Below, piece after piece: positions 35,563 to 45,690 of a stretch of 64,000 nt of DNA. Numbering within the stretch: position 1 is the first letter of the stretch; every line of letters starts with the position of its first letter. The notes under the pieces were generated by a model. It was not told the DNA's origin. It did no database searches and saw only the letters and a list, made by a program, of their open reading frames with translations. A program made the translations under genes and the position numbers. This DNA is from Magnetococcales bacterium (GTDB lineage Bacteria; Pseudomonadota; Magnetococcia; Magnetococcales; JADFYX01), in NCBI GenBank assembly GCA_002753565.1, contig PEAM01000013.1, positions 1 to 64,000 on the forward strand. Direction: 5' to 3'.

Positions 35563-36864
35563 ATGAAGATTAAAACGCTCTTTTATGGGTTTGTCGGCTT
35601 GGTGCTCTTGGGTTTGTGGGTTGTCTGGGCTTTTTTTATTGTTCCGCCGCCTCCGTTGTCACCTTTGGTTTCCCAACAGGATCAATCTTCCCGGTTTTCG
35701 CTGGATTCCGCCTCTTCATCGGATAAGGCTCTCTCAGCCCAACCGGAGCAGGCCTCCGGGCCATTGCTGCAGCCAGAGGTGAAGCGGACAGCCATCTTGA
35801 AGGTTGAGAGCATACCCCAGGGGGCCAAAGTTCTGTTGGATGGTGGGGTGCTTGGTGTGACGCCGGTGATGGTGGAAAAAATGGCGCTGGGCCAATATCG
35901 ACTCAAGCTGGAGAAGGTGGACTATAGCTATATTGAGGTGGCCTTAAATCTGCAGGAGGACACGGTTGTCAACCTGAGCCTGGATCTTATCCCCCTTTCA
36001 AACAGACCCACCAGAAAACCCCTCAGTCGCCAAGGGAGAATGCCCGATGTGGCCCCGGTGCTGGATCGCAAAAACCAGCCGCAGGGGGTAAATGCCAAGC
36101 CGAAAAGAAAACAGCAGGGGCAGGAGAAGGTGCAGGAACAGGCGGATGGCCTCTGGATTGAACCCAATACCGGCATCTCCTTTGTTTCGATTCCCGATGG
36201 CTGCTTCACCATGGGCAGTGAGACGGGGGGGATGGATGAGAGGCCGGAGCATCGGGTTTGTCTGGATGCCTATAAAATCGGTCGGTACGAGGTGACTCAA
36301 AAAGAGTGGATAAAGGTGATGGGAGAGGAGAACAACCCCTCTCACTTTACCTCGAAGGATACCTTGCCGGTGGATTCGGTCTCCTGGAGTGAAGCCAATC
36401 GGTTTATCCAAAAGTTGAACACTTTGGGGTCTACGGTTTTTCGGCTGCCGACTGAAGCCGAGTGGGAGTATGCCTGTCGGGGGGAAGAGGGTGGGCGAGG
36501 GGATTGGATTACGCCAGAGCAGGCCAACTACCGGGATGGGTCGGCATCGTCTCGACAGGATGGAGGTCGCAACCAGGAAGGTACGGCGCCGGTTGGTTCG
36601 TTTCAGCCTAACGGATTTGGGCTGTATGATATGCATGGTAATGTCTATGAGTGGTCCCAAGATTGGTATGAGAAAGACAAGTATGCCAACTCAGCAGAGA
36701 AAAATCCGATCTCAACCAACGACAGCAGTTTTTTCCGCCTGCTCCGAGGGGGGGCCTGGTACAGCAATCCGAGTCAACTGCGCTGTAGCTATCGCTATCG
36801 GGGGCGGCCTGGTGTGCAGAACAATGGCAACGGCATTCGATTGGTGGTATCCAATTTCCGGTAG
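35563..36864 (+). CDS. Membrane-anchored PEGA plus FGE-fold protein
   Basis: About 433 residues. A membrane segment (LFYGFVGLVLLGLWVVWAFFIV) leads to a periplasmic linker, a PEGA domain (AILKVESIPQGAKVLLDGGV, near 78-145), a basic linker, and a C-terminal formylglycine-generating-enzyme (sulfatase-modifying factor) fold, with FVSIPDGCFTMGS, EVTQKEWIKVMG, RLPTEAEWEYACRG, GLYDMHGNVYEWSQDWY and FRLLRGGAWY. The FGE copper-binding cysteines seem to be absent: by the YRYR anchor the positions are Ser and Gly (CSYRYRGRPG). So it is likely a binding or scaffold member. An earlier TTG at 35557 is possible. Confidence 0.85.
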   Translation: MKIKTLFYGFVGLVLLGLWVVWAFFIVPPPPLSPLVSQQDQSSRFSLDSASSSDKALSAQPEQASGPLLQPEVKRTAILKVESIPQGAKVLLDGGVLGVTPVMVEKMALGQYRLKLEKVDYSYIEVALNLQEDTVVNLSLDLIPLSNRPTRKPLSRQGRMPDVAPVLDRKNQPQGVNAKPKRKQQGQEKVQEQADGLWIEPNTGISFVSIPDGCFTMGSETGGMDERPEHRVCLDAYKIGRYEVTQKEWIKVMGEENNPSHFTSKDTLPVDSVSWSEANRFIQKLNTLGSTVFRLPTEAEWEYACRGEEGGRGDWITPEQANYRDGSASSRQDGGRNQEGTAPVGSFQPNGFGLYDMHGNVYEWSQDWYEKDKYANSAEKNPISTNDSSFFRLLRGGAWYSNPSQLRCSYRYRGRPGVQNNGNGIRLVVSNFR

Positions 36865-36909
36865 GTTGTGTATGATGAAGGAGAGAATAGTATCAACCCG
36901 TAGGTTTAG

Positions 36910-37575
36910 ATGGAGAGATTTCTCGTGGGTCGTCTTAGAACATTGATTATTGGAGCCGGTGTGGCCTTTCTGGTCTCTGGCGTATTGAATATGGGGGGAA
37001 AAGGGGATGGAAAGGTGGATTTTGACAGCCTTCTGACCATGGCCTTTCTGGTCTATATCTGGTACACTCTGCGTTGGGCCGCCTCTTCCAAAAACCGCAA
37101 GAAGGACGCTTCGACCAAACCTCAGGAGTTGGACTCCCAAGGGCCAGAACCCGGTCAGAAACCTCCTCTTGACAAACGAACCGAAGCGGAAATTTTCCGG
37201 ATTCGTGAGATGATGCAGGAAAAAGAGCGCGCTGAAGGGGAGGAGTCACAGCCCCTTTCGGACCAACCCGGCACCAACCAGCCAAAGGCGGAGTCTATGA
37301 ACGATGCCATCCCCAACCTGCTCGGCTCTTTGCGACCAGACAATCACACCATTATTCGCCATAAGTCCCCCTGGGCCATTATTGAGCGGGGTGCTACCGT
37401 AGGCCGTTTCCGTAACGCCCCCATTCCCGCCTGGATTGTTACTTCCGATAACCGTAAAGCCGATTATAACGGCATTACCGATGACCCTTCTCTGGAGGGT
37501 GTCGTCTGTATTGAGGTGCCGGAGCGTTCCGAACTCATTCTGCCCCCAGGGCTGGTTTATCTCTTGCGTTCATGA
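36910..37575 (+). CDS. Membrane protein of unknown function
   Basis: 221 residues. Two hydrophobic stretches near the start (LIIGAGVAFLVSGVLNMGG and LLTMAFLVYIWYTLRWAAS) suggest a hairpin in the inner membrane. A long charged, Gln/Glu/Pro-rich linker (about 58-135) follows, then a globular C-terminal region beginning HTIIRHKSPWAIIERGATV. No family recognised. The frame overlaps the mutS start by four bases (ATGA), indicating translational coupling although a functional link to MutS is not known. TAGGTTTAG precedes the ATG. Confidence 0.72.
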   Translation: MERFLVGRLRTLIIGAGVAFLVSGVLNMGGKGDGKVDFDSLLTMAFLVYIWYTLRWAASSKNRKKDASTKPQELDSQGPEPGQKPPLDKRTEAEIFRIREMMQEKERAEGEESQPLSDQPGTNQPKAESMNDAIPNLLGSLRPDNHTIIRHKSPWAIIERGATVGRFRNAPIPAWIVTSDNRKADYNGITDDPSLEGVVCIEVPERSELILPPGLVYLLRS

Positions 37576-40193
37576 CCGGTACCACCCCCAAGCACACGCC
37601 GATGATCGCCCAGTTTCTGGCAATCAAGGCAGAACATCCCGACGCCCTGCTGTTTTATCGTATGGGGGAGTTTTACGAGCTGTTTTTTGACGATGCCCTG
37701 ACAGCTGCCCCTATTCTGGATATTATTCTGACCTCCCGAGGCAAATCGGGTGGTCAGCCGATTCCCATGGCTGGTGTTCCGGTCCATAGACTGGACTCCT
37801 ATCTGAAAATAGCGGTGGAAGCGGGCCATAAGGTGGCGATCTGTGAACAGATGGAGCCCCCTGGCAAGGGCAAGGGGCCGGTACGCCGGGAGGTGTTACG
37901 GGTGGTCACCAGCGGCACCCTGACCGAGGAGAGTCTGCTCAACCCCCGAAGCAACAATTTTCTTGTTGCCATTGCACCCCCTTCAAAAAAGAGCGGCTCC
38001 CCCGCCCTGGCGGCGCTGGATCTCTCTACCGGTCAATTTCAGGTGGGAGAGCCGGGATCTTGGGAGTTGACGTCGGCTTCCCTCTCGGGATTGAACCCGG
38101 TAGAGGTGGTCGCTCCTGAGGGGTGGAGCTGTCCTCAGGAGATTATGTCGTGGCAACATCGTATTACCCGTCGTCCAGGCTGGGAGTTTGACCGGGATCA
38201 GGCGGTTGAGAGGATAAAAAAACATTTTAACGTCGCTGTGCTGGAGGGTTTTGGCATTGCCGACTCCCCCTTGTGTCAGCGGGCAGCCGGAGCCTTGATT
38301 GCCTATTGCCAGGAGACCCAGCGGGGCGCCCTCTCCCACATTACCGCCCTCTCCCGGACCTTGAGCGATCAATTCATGGTGCTGGATGATAACTGCCGGC
38401 GTAATCTGGAGATCAACGGCGCGCTGCGAGATGGGGGACGAAAGGGAAGTTTGTTGGGGGTGTTGGATGAGACGGCGACGGCTATGGGTAGCCGCCTGAT
38501 GACCCAGTGGTTGAACCGTCCGTTGCAACAGGTAGCCGAGATCCTCGCTCGACAAGAGGGGGTCGAATGGCTGTTGACCGGCAACCCCCTGGCAAGGGAG
38601 AGAATACGGGAGGTTTTGCAGAGGGTACGAGACCTGGAGAGGCTGCTGAGTCGCATTGCCCTGGGACGGGCTGCCCCAAGAGATTTTGGGGCGTTGCGGC
38701 TCACTTTGGAGCAGCTGCCGGTTTTGGCTGACAATCTGTCCGGGGATGATCTGCCTGCTATTCTACGGCAGGTTAAACGGTGTTTGGATGGTCATGAGCG
38801 GCTGTTAACCCTGCTGCAGTCGGTCTTGGCCGACAACCTGCCGGTAGCTTTGAAGGAGGGCGGGGTGATTCGGGTCGGTTACCATGCCGAGTTGGACCGC
38901 CTGCGGGATCTCTCTGGCGGTGGCAAAAAGGGGCTGGCTGATCTGGAGCGCCAGGAGCGGGAGAAGACGGGGATCCCCAGCTTGAAGGTGAAGTATCACC
39001 GGACGTTCGGTTACACCTTGGAGGTAACCAACGTCCACAAAGAGCGGGTACCCTACAGCTACCAACACAAACAGACCATGGCCAACGCCATTCGCTATAC
39101 CACCCCGGAACTCAAGGAGTTTGAAGAGCAGATTTTTGATGCCGAGGAGCGGCTGCATCTGCTGGAGGCGGAGCTGTTTGACACTTTGAGTCAGGAGGTG
39201 GCAACCCATGCAGCCTCCCTCCAACAGACTGCTGTGGGTCTGGCCACCCTGGATGTATTGGCCACCTTTGCCCAAACTGCCGAGCAGCGGGATTTTCATC
39301 GACCAGAGGTGAATGAAGAGTCGGTCATCCATATTCAACAGGGGCGTCATCCGGTGGTGGAGGCTCTTTTATGTGAGGAGCCTTTCGTACCCAACGACCT
39401 GCGGCTGGACACCCACGACAACCGTCTCTCTCTGATTACCGGCCCCAATATGGCGGGAAAGTCCACCTTTATGCGTCAGGTGGCCTTGATTGTTTTAATG
39501 GCTCATACCGGCTCATTTGTGCCGGCCTCCAAGGCGGTGGTTGGTCTGACGGATCGGATTTTTACCCGGGTTGGGGCCGCTGACGATCTGGCGGGGGGGC
39601 GTTCGACCTTTATGGTGGAGATGACGGAAACGGCCCATATTCTTCACCATGCCACCACTCGCTCCTTGGTTGTCCTGGATGAGATTGGTCGGGGAACCTC
39701 CACCTTTGATGGTCTGTCCATTGCCTGGGCGGTGGTGGAGCGAATTCATGGGGTCTGTCGTTCCCGCACTCTTTTTGCCACCCACTATCATGAGTTGACC
39801 GAGTTGGCGCGGTTGAAGCCGGGGATTGTCAATTATACGGTTGAGGTGAAGGAGTCCAGCCGTAGGATTCTTTTTCTGCGTACTATTGTGCCGGGGGCGG
39901 CCTCCAGCTCTTACGGTATTCATGTGGCGGAGTTGGCGGGGTTGCCCAGAGAGGTGATCCGTCGGGCCAGGGAGGTGTTAAGTCAGTTGGAGGAGGCCGA
40001 ACAGAAAAAGCCTGCGCCCTCATCGGCCAAAAAAGCGAGCCAAGCAGAGGCGTATGTGGAGCCGACCCAGCTGAGTCTGTTTATGGAGGCCCCCCCGGAA
40101 CCGGCTTTGAGTGAACTCAAGGCGTTGGACCCGGATGATCTTACTCCCCGGCAGGCGTTAGAGGCTCTCTATCGCTTGAAAAAGCTGCTTTAG
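37572..40193 (+). CDS. mutS: DNA mismatch repair protein MutS
   Basis: An 873-residue ATPase that recognises mismatches and recruits MutL. The mismatch-binding domain shows the F-x-E motif (RMGEFYELFFDDA; Phe and Glu intercalation residues present). Then come the connector and lever domains, and the C-terminal ATPase with Walker A TGPNMAGKSTFMRQ, SxxDD region GAADDLAGGRSTFMVEM, Walker B LDEIGRGTSTFDGLS and the dimerisation helices ending PRQALEALYRLKKLL. Length matches the family. mutL is not in the window. Its end is followed by a MITE-like repeat. Confidence 0.98.
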   Translation: MTGTTPKHTPMIAQFLAIKAEHPDALLFYRMGEFYELFFDDALTAAPILDIILTSRGKSGGQPIPMAGVPVHRLDSYLKIAVEAGHKVAICEQMEPPGKGKGPVRREVLRVVTSGTLTEESLLNPRSNNFLVAIAPPSKKSGSPALAALDLSTGQFQVGEPGSWELTSASLSGLNPVEVVAPEGWSCPQEIMSWQHRITRRPGWEFDRDQAVERIKKHFNVAVLEGFGIADSPLCQRAAGALIAYCQETQRGALSHITALSRTLSDQFMVLDDNCRRNLEINGALRDGGRKGSLLGVLDETATAMGSRLMTQWLNRPLQQVAEILARQEGVEWLLTGNPLARERIREVLQRVRDLERLLSRIALGRAAPRDFGALRLTLEQLPVLADNLSGDDLPAILRQVKRCLDGHERLLTLLQSVLADNLPVALKEGGVIRVGYHAELDRLRDLSGGGKKGLADLERQEREKTGIPSLKVKYHRTFGYTLEVTNVHKERVPYSYQHKQTMANAIRYTTPELKEFEEQIFDAEERLHLLEAELFDTLSQEVATHAASLQQTAVGLATLDVLATFAQTAEQRDFHRPEVNEESVIHIQQGRHPVVEALLCEEPFVPNDLRLDTHDNRLSLITGPNMAGKSTFMRQVALIVLMAHTGSFVPASKAVVGLTDRIFTRVGAADDLAGGRSTFMVEMTETAHILHHATTRSLVVLDEIGRGTSTFDGLSIAWAVVERIHGVCRSRTLFATHYHELTELARLKPGIVNYTVEVKESSRRILFLRTIVPGAASSSYGIHVAELAGLPREVIRRAREVLSQLEEAEQKKPAPSSAKKASQAEAYVEPTQLSLFMEAPPEPALSELKALDPDDLTPRQALEALYRLKKLL

Positions 40194-40278
40194 GAGTCTG
40201 GCAATAATAACCTGCGCAGATTGTGTCGGATTTTGGTTCACCTGCAAGGCGTGGAAAGGTGCGCATACTCGTTGTATG

Positions 40279-40497
40279 TATAGAGATTTCAAACCAAATT
40301 TGTACAAAACGATTGCGGATGGGTCTGGGAAGGCATGAATGCCTTCCCAGCGGGTTTGGGCAGCGCCCAAGGTCCTAAACCTTTGACTTTGCTTTTTTTT
40401 TAATTTTAAAAGCGTGGGGGTTTGGGGGCCTGCAAGGCCTCCCAAGGTGTTGACTTTGCCTTAAACCATTGACCCAATTTGGTCTGAAATCTCTATA
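40279..40497. mobile_element. MITE-like element, copy 1
   Basis: A 219-bp non-coding element between the convergent mutS and polysaccharide deacetylase genes. Terminal inverted repeats of 24 bases (TATAGAGATTTCAAACCAAA... at left, complement of TATAGAGATTTCAGACCAAA... at right; a few mismatches) enclose a hairpin-rich core. The core includes a perfect 12-bp stem (CTGGGAAGGCAT-GA-ATGCCTTCCCAG region, 40325-40350), TTGGGCAGCGCCCAA, a T9 run and GGGGGCCTGCAAGGCCTCCC. The core is about 150 bp and differs at about three positions from copy 2 at 62549-62747. The TA-ended termini suggest an IS630/Tc1-type transposase, which is not in the window. Confidence 0.8.
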
Positions 40498-40504
40498 AGC
40501 CTCC

Positions 40505-41509
40505 TTAGCTGGGAAAATCCTGCCAAAAGCTCCGATGTAGATCTTCCTTGAGTTGTGTCAAGCGTGGCCCAACACCTATTCGGGGCAGGGCCAGCCGGTT
40601 GCTGCTTTTACGCACTACCCCCGGTGTGGTGGTGGTGGCGGTGTGGAAGCCGAAACGGTCCAGCAGAGCCATGGCCTGAGGGGAGCAGTCCCGGCTTCTA
40701 CCGTTGGGAAAGGCAAAATGGTGACAGGCACCAAGCCGAGACTCGATGGCTGTTTTGGAGCGCTCAATCTGCGCTGTCATCTCCTCCAAGCTCTGCCTGG
40801 TGTGCAGCAGAGCATGATCGTGACAGTGAGAACCAATAATTACCCCCCGTTTAGAGAGCTGCTCCACCTCCTGCCAAGAGAGGGGTTGGTCTGAGTCGAA
40901 GCGCTCATCCAACCTAAGCCACTGCTCTTCGGAGAGTAGGGAGCGCAGACGGTTTACAAGCAGGCGAACCCGCTCTTGGGGGGCGGTTTTCAACTGGCTT
41001 ACCACCCCTTGATAGGCCCGTTTTCTGGCCTCCTCTCCTACCAGGGAGAGGGGAGGGCCCTTTTCATCCAGCAAAAAGTGGGTTTGTTGGGTGTAGTTCA
41101 GCGCAACCCGAGCGATATAGGTGGGAAATCGGCTCCCCTCGCTGATGTGGCCGGTGGAGAGGTAGATGCCAAAGGGGATGTTAAAGGTAGAGAGAATAGG
41201 CTCGACCAGGGTCAGGTTGTTGCGGTAGCCGTCATCGAAGGTAAGGATAATGGCGTTGGTGGGTAGCTCCTCTTGCCCTTGGGTTGCATCGTAGAGGTCA
41301 TCCAGGGATACCGGCGTGTAGTTGGCTCGGATGAAGAGGATGATTTTCTCGAAGTGTGACCGCTGCAGATGGAGGCTCTGAACGTGAGGGTCGACTATCT
41401 TCTCTACCACGCCATGAAAAAAAAGGATGGGGACGCTGGGCACCAACCGTCTGGCCAGCGGTTCCATGGCGTGGGAAATTTTTTCCCACTGATAGGACCA
41501 GAAATTCAT
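40505..41509 (-). CDS. Polysaccharide deacetylase family protein
   Basis: A 334-residue NodB-homology (CE4-like) protein. Motif 1 is [11 protein letters not shown] (catalytic and metal-binding Asp pair) and motif 2 is SHCHDHALL (metal His pair, spaced as H-x3-H), with FPNGR as motif 3. Such enzymes remove acetyl groups from surface or exopolysaccharide GlcNAc. No signal peptide is evident, and the [20 protein letters not shown] start may be an amphipathic membrane-binding helix. The start at 41509 is chosen for its GGAGGG six bases upstream; the open frame continues to 41605. Divergent from secA. Confidence 0.9.
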   Translation of the reverse strand: MNFWSYQWEKISHAMEPLARRLVPSVPILFFHGVVEKIVDPHVQSLHLQRSHFEKIILFIRANYTPVSLDDLYDATQGQEELPTNAIILTFDDGYRNNLTLVEPILSTFNIPFGIYLSTGHISEGSRFPTYIARVALNYTQQTHFLLDEKGPPLSLVGEEARKRAYQGVVSQLKTAPQERVRLLVNRLRSLLSEEQWLRLDERFDSDQPLSWQEVEQLSKRGVIIGSHCHDHALLHTRQSLEEMTAQIERSKTAIESRLGACHHFAFPNGRSRDCSPQAMALLDRFGFHTATTTTPGVVRKSSNRLALPRIGVGPRLTQLKEDLHRSFWQDFPS

Positions 41510-41684
41510 GGTCAACCCTCCGTTATTGCTCCTCGGAACCCCCGGCACCCTATCCCCTGTGTTGGGGATTGGTGTGGCTGGTTTGGTGCAAAAAAATTGC
41601 TGCACTATTTATCTGTATGCTAGAGTGGTGTGTTTCTCTATAGAATACAAAATTCAAGATTTTATTGTTGAAGGAAGTCCTTAC

Positions 41685-44384
41685 ATGTTCGGCGCAATTG
41701 CAAAAAAAATATTCGGGTCTAGTAATGACCGTTATCTTGCCAGGCTACAACCTCTCATCGACACCATAAATGGTCTGGAAGCTGAAATCAAACCATTGAG
41801 CGATGCGGCTTTGCGGGGGATGACCGATACGTTCAAAAAACGCCTGGCAGAAGGAGAGACCCTGGACGACCTGCTGCCCGAGGCTTTTGCTGTGGTTCGG
41901 GAGGCCAGCGTTCGATCCATCGGCCTGCGCCATTTTGATGTGCAGTTGGTGGGTGGGGTGGTTCTCCATCAGGGCAAGATTACGGAGATGAAAACCGGTG
42001 AGGGAAAAACCCTCATGGCTACCCTGCCTCTCTATCTCAACGCCCTCTCAGGCAAAGGGGCTCACCTGATTACCGTCAACGACTATCTGGCATCCCGTGA
42101 TGCCGAATGGATGGGGAAAATCTATGGTTTCCTGGGGATGGAGGTGGGGGTCATCGTCCACGGTATGGATGACGAGCAGCGTACCAAGGCCTATCTTGCC
42201 GATATCACCTATGGTACCAACAACGAGTTTGGCTTTGACTTTCTGAAAGACAACATGAAGTTCAGTCTATCGGAGATGTGCCAGAGAGAGCTGAATTTTG
42301 CCATCGTCGACGAGGTGGACTCCATTCTAATCGACGAAGCCCGTACGCCGCTCATTATCTCCGGCCCCACCGAAGATAACACCGACAAATATTACCGGGT
42401 AGACCGACTGATTCCCCACCTGGAAAAGGAGACCCACTACACCATCGACGAAAAGGCTCGCACCGTTGTCTTCACCGAAGAGGGAAACGAAGCGGTTGAG
42501 CAGTTGCTGGCCAAAAACAAGCTCCTCAAAGAGGGGAACATGTACGATGTGGGCAATGTCGAAGTGGTCCACCATGTCAATCAGGCCCTGCGTGCCCACG
42601 CCCTGTTCGAGTTGGACAAAGATTATATCGTTAAAGATGGCGAGGTGGTCATCATCGACGAATTTACCGGACGGATGATGCCCGGTCGGCGCTATTCGGA
42701 TGGACTGCATCAGGCGCTGGAGGCCAAAGAGCAGGTTGTGATTCAAAACGAATCTCAAACCCTGGCCTCCATCACCTTCCAAAATCTTTTCCGCATGTAC
42801 AACAAACTGGCCGGAATGACCGGAACCGCCGATACAGAAGCCGCCGAGTTTCAATCCATCTATAACCTGGAGGTGATCATCATCCCCACCAACCGGGAGA
42901 TGATCCGGGTGGATCATGACGATGTGGTCTATCGGACCGAGACGGAAAAACAGGACTCTATTGTGGAGGATATTCTCGATGCCCATGGTCGTGGTCAGCC
43001 TGTTTTGGTGGGAACCATCTCTATTGAAAAATCGGAGGAGCTATCCCGTATCCTGAAAAAAGCCAAGATACCCCACACGGTTCTCAACGCCAAATACCAC
43101 GAAAAAGAGGCCAGCATTGTCGCCCAGGCCGGACGTAAAGGCGCGGTGACCATCGCCACCAATATGGCGGGACGGGGAACCGATATCCAGTTGGGCGGTA
43201 ATCCGACCATGCGTATCGAGGTGGAAATTCCCAAAAGTGTTGAGGAGGGGAAAAGAGCGGCGCTGGAGAGGGCTATCCACGAGGAGTGCCAGTTGGAAAA
43301 AGAGGCGGTTTTGGCGGCAGGGGGGCTCTATATTCTCGCCACAGAGCGGCACGAATCCCGCCGTATTGACAATCAGCTTCGCGGACGGGCCGGTCGTCAG
43401 GGTGATCCGGGTGCCAGCCGTTTTTATCTCTCCCTGCAAGACGATCTCATGCGGATTTTTGGCTCGGAACGCATGGATGGCATGCTGCAAAAACTGGGTC
43501 TGGAAGAGGGCGAAGCGATTATCCATCCCTGGATCAACAAAGCCATTGAGTCCGCCCAGAAAAAGGTGGAGGGGCGCAACTTCGATATCCGTAAAAACCT
43601 GCTCAAATATGACGATGTCATGAACGAGCAGCGCAAGGTGATCTATGACCAGCGGCGGGAGTTGATGCAGGATGAGGATATTTCTGACTTTTTAGACGAT
43701 GTTCGTGCCGAGATTGCTGAATCCATGACGGATGAATATCTGCCAGAGAGTGTCTATCCTGAGGAGTGGAATACCACCGAGTTTATGCACAACATCAAAC
43801 GTCAGTTTGGTGTTAAAGTGGATGCAGAGCTCTGGAAAACAGAAGATGGTGTGACCAATAAGGTCGCCTTTGAAAGAACCCTGGCAGCCATCAATGCCTA
43901 TAACAAGGCCCGAGAGGAGTCCATGGGGACGGAGCTTATCCACTATCTGGAGAAGACCATTACCTTGCAGATTCTCGACTACCTCTGGAAAGACCATCTG
44001 TTAAACATGGACCACCTCAAGGAGGGTATCCATCTGCGCGGATACGCCCAGAAAGACCCCCTGAATGAATATAAGCGGGAGGCCTTTGAGCTGTTTGACA
44101 ACCTGCTGGAACGCATTAAGCTTGAGGCCATCGAGGTTCTGTCTCGTGTGGAGGTCAACGAGCCACAAGAGGTGCAACAACAGGAAGAGGAGCGGGCCAG
44201 CAAGCGGGATCAATCCCTCTCCATGAACCATCCCAACTCCGAAAGTTGGAGTGGTGAGGGGAAAAATTCGGCTCAGGAGGGACAGACCCCCTTCAGGCGT
44301 CAGGGGGAGAAGGTCGGTCGTAACGCACCCTGCACCTGTGGAAGCGGTAAAAAATACAAACACTGCTGTGGCCGAATCAGTTAA
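41685..44384 (+). CDS. secA: Protein translocase ATPase SecA
   Basis: An 899-residue ATPase driving Sec export, working with SecYEG and SecB. Key elements: GQTGEGKT-type Walker A ([12 protein letters not shown]), preprotein-binding domain, [15 protein letters not shown] (DEAD-like), [10 protein letters not shown], and the C-terminal zinc-binding [14 protein letters not shown] that binds SecB and phospholipids. The frame extends to 41508, but AAGGAAG before the ATG at 41685 and family N-terminus ([16 protein letters not shown]) decide the start. Confidence 0.98.
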   Translation: MFGAIAKKIFGSSNDRYLARLQPLIDTINGLEAEIKPLSDAALRGMTDTFKKRLAEGETLDDLLPEAFAVVREASVRSIGLRHFDVQLVGGVVLHQGKITEMKTGEGKTLMATLPLYLNALSGKGAHLITVNDYLASRDAEWMGKIYGFLGMEVGVIVHGMDDEQRTKAYLADITYGTNNEFGFDFLKDNMKFSLSEMCQRELNFAIVDEVDSILIDEARTPLIISGPTEDNTDKYYRVDRLIPHLEKETHYTIDEKARTVVFTEEGNEAVEQLLAKNKLLKEGNMYDVGNVEVVHHVNQALRAHALFELDKDYIVKDGEVVIIDEFTGRMMPGRRYSDGLHQALEAKEQVVIQNESQTLASITFQNLFRMYNKLAGMTGTADTEAAEFQSIYNLEVIIIPTNREMIRVDHDDVVYRTETEKQDSIVEDILDAHGRGQPVLVGTISIEKSEELSRILKKAKIPHTVLNAKYHEKEASIVAQAGRKGAVTIATNMAGRGTDIQLGGNPTMRIEVEIPKSVEEGKRAALERAIHEECQLEKEAVLAAGGLYILATERHESRRIDNQLRGRAGRQGDPGASRFYLSLQDDLMRIFGSERMDGMLQKLGLEEGEAIIHPWINKAIESAQKKVEGRNFDIRKNLLKYDDVMNEQRKVIYDQRRELMQDEDISDFLDDVRAEIAESMTDEYLPESVYPEEWNTTEFMHNIKRQFGVKVDAELWKTEDGVTNKVAFERTLAAINAYNKAREESMGTELIHYLEKTITLQILDYLWKDHLLNMDHLKEGIHLRGYAQKDPLNEYKREAFELFDNLLERIKLEAIEVLSRVEVNEPQEVQQQEEERASKRDQSLSMNHPNSESWSGEGKNSAQEGQTPFRRQGEKVGRNAPCTCGSGKKYKHCCGRIS

Positions 44385-44414
44385 CAACAGCTACAGGTAA
44401 CGGGCGCCGACAAT

Positions 44415-45680
44415 ATGGCGATGATTCCATCGGACAGACCAACCCTCTTGATGGTCGCCTTTCACTTTCCACCTGCCTTGGGAAGTGGTGTTCAACGGAC
44501 CCTGAGCTTCTGCCGCGATCTGCCCGATTTCGGCTGGCAACCCGAGGTGCTGACTGCCCACCCGCGGGTATTTCCCCGCAAGAGCAGCGGGCAGATTAAC
44601 GATATTCCAAGCCAACTCACGGTCCAGCGGGCCTTTGCGTTAGATGCGGCTAAAGATCTTGCCGTTGCCGGTCGTTATCTGCAACAAACCGCCTCACCCG
44701 ACCGCTGGGCCAGTTGGCGTCTGTGGGCTGTCCCCAAGGGGATGGCCATGATACGACGCCACCGCCCCCAGGCGATCTGGGCCACCTATCCCATTACCAC
44801 CAGCCTGCTGATTGCCCACACCCTGCACAAAAAGAGTGGTATTCCCTGGATAGCGGACTTCAGAGATCCTCTGGTATACGATCCCGACCCGGATGATCCT
44901 GTCATGAGCGAGGTGTACGCTGCCATTGAAAAAAAGTGTGTCGAGAGCTGCCACAAAGCCATTGTTACAACCCAGGGACATCGACATCTTTTTCAGCAAA
45001 AATATCCTCACCTACCCGATGACCGCTGGCAGGTCATCCCCAACGGGTATGATGCCGCCATCTGTACCGAAGTGGAAAACGGGGCTGCCTGCCCCCAAGG
45101 AGGAGGCCAAATAACCCTGCTCCATAGTGGCACGCTCTATACGGGGCCGGATGAACGAGACCCGCGCCCCTTCTTCGCTGTGCTGGCTCGCCTGCTGAAA
45201 GCAGGTCGCATCCATCCGACCACGCTGCACATTCTTTTTCGGGCAACCAGTCACGACCAGGAGATCCAAGGTATGATTGCGGCGGCTGGCCTCACAGAGC
45301 TGGTAACCATCAAACCCCCTCTATCCTATCGCGAGGCGCTGGAGGAGATGTTTCAGGTGGATGGGTTGTTGCTATTTCAGGGGGGGTTCTACAAGCATCA
45401 GGTGCCGGCTAAACTGTTTGAATATTTTCGGGCCAAACGGCCTATTCTGGCTCTGGTCGATCCGGAAGGGGACACCGCCCAACTGATGCGAGAGGCGGGG
45501 GTGACAACCCTTGCTCCCCTGCGAGGGGAAGAGGAGATAGAAAAACAGTTGCTGCGGGTTTTGCAGAGCATTCAAACCCGACAACCCATTCTGACCGACC
45601 CAGAGCAGTTGATGCGTTTTTCCCGCTATGCCCGAGCCGGAGAGTTGGCGGAGGTTCTAGACCAGATCCACCCCAGCTGA
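44415..45680 (+). CDS. GT4-type glycosyltransferase
   Basis: A 421-residue GT-B-fold protein. The N-terminal domain begins with LLMVAFHFPPALGSGVQRTL (the glycine-rich donor-proximal loop) and the C-terminal half contains PRPFFAVLARLLKAG, HSGTLYTGPDE and FQGGFYKHQVPAKLFEYFRAKRPILALV, where the E residue of the EX7E-like EYF segment binds nucleotide sugar. Likely acts in surface polysaccharide or glycoprotein assembly. Starts 31 bp after secA in the same direction. The ribosome site is weak. The next gene is convergent ten bases away with no clear terminator. Confidence 0.85.
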   Translation: MAMIPSDRPTLLMVAFHFPPALGSGVQRTLSFCRDLPDFGWQPEVLTAHPRVFPRKSSGQINDIPSQLTVQRAFALDAAKDLAVAGRYLQQTASPDRWASWRLWAVPKGMAMIRRHRPQAIWATYPITTSLLIAHTLHKKSGIPWIADFRDPLVYDPDPDDPVMSEVYAAIEKKCVESCHKAIVTTQGHRHLFQQKYPHLPDDRWQVIPNGYDAAICTEVENGAACPQGGGQITLLHSGTLYTGPDERDPRPFFAVLARLLKAGRIHPTTLHILFRATSHDQEIQGMIAAAGLTELVTIKPPLSYREALEEMFQVDGLLLFQGGFYKHQVPAKLFEYFRAKRPILALVDPEGDTAQLMREAGVTTLAPLRGEEEIEKQLLRVLQSIQTRQPILTDPEQLMRFSRYARAGELAEVLDQIHPS

Positions 45681-45690
45681 TGACGATAGA

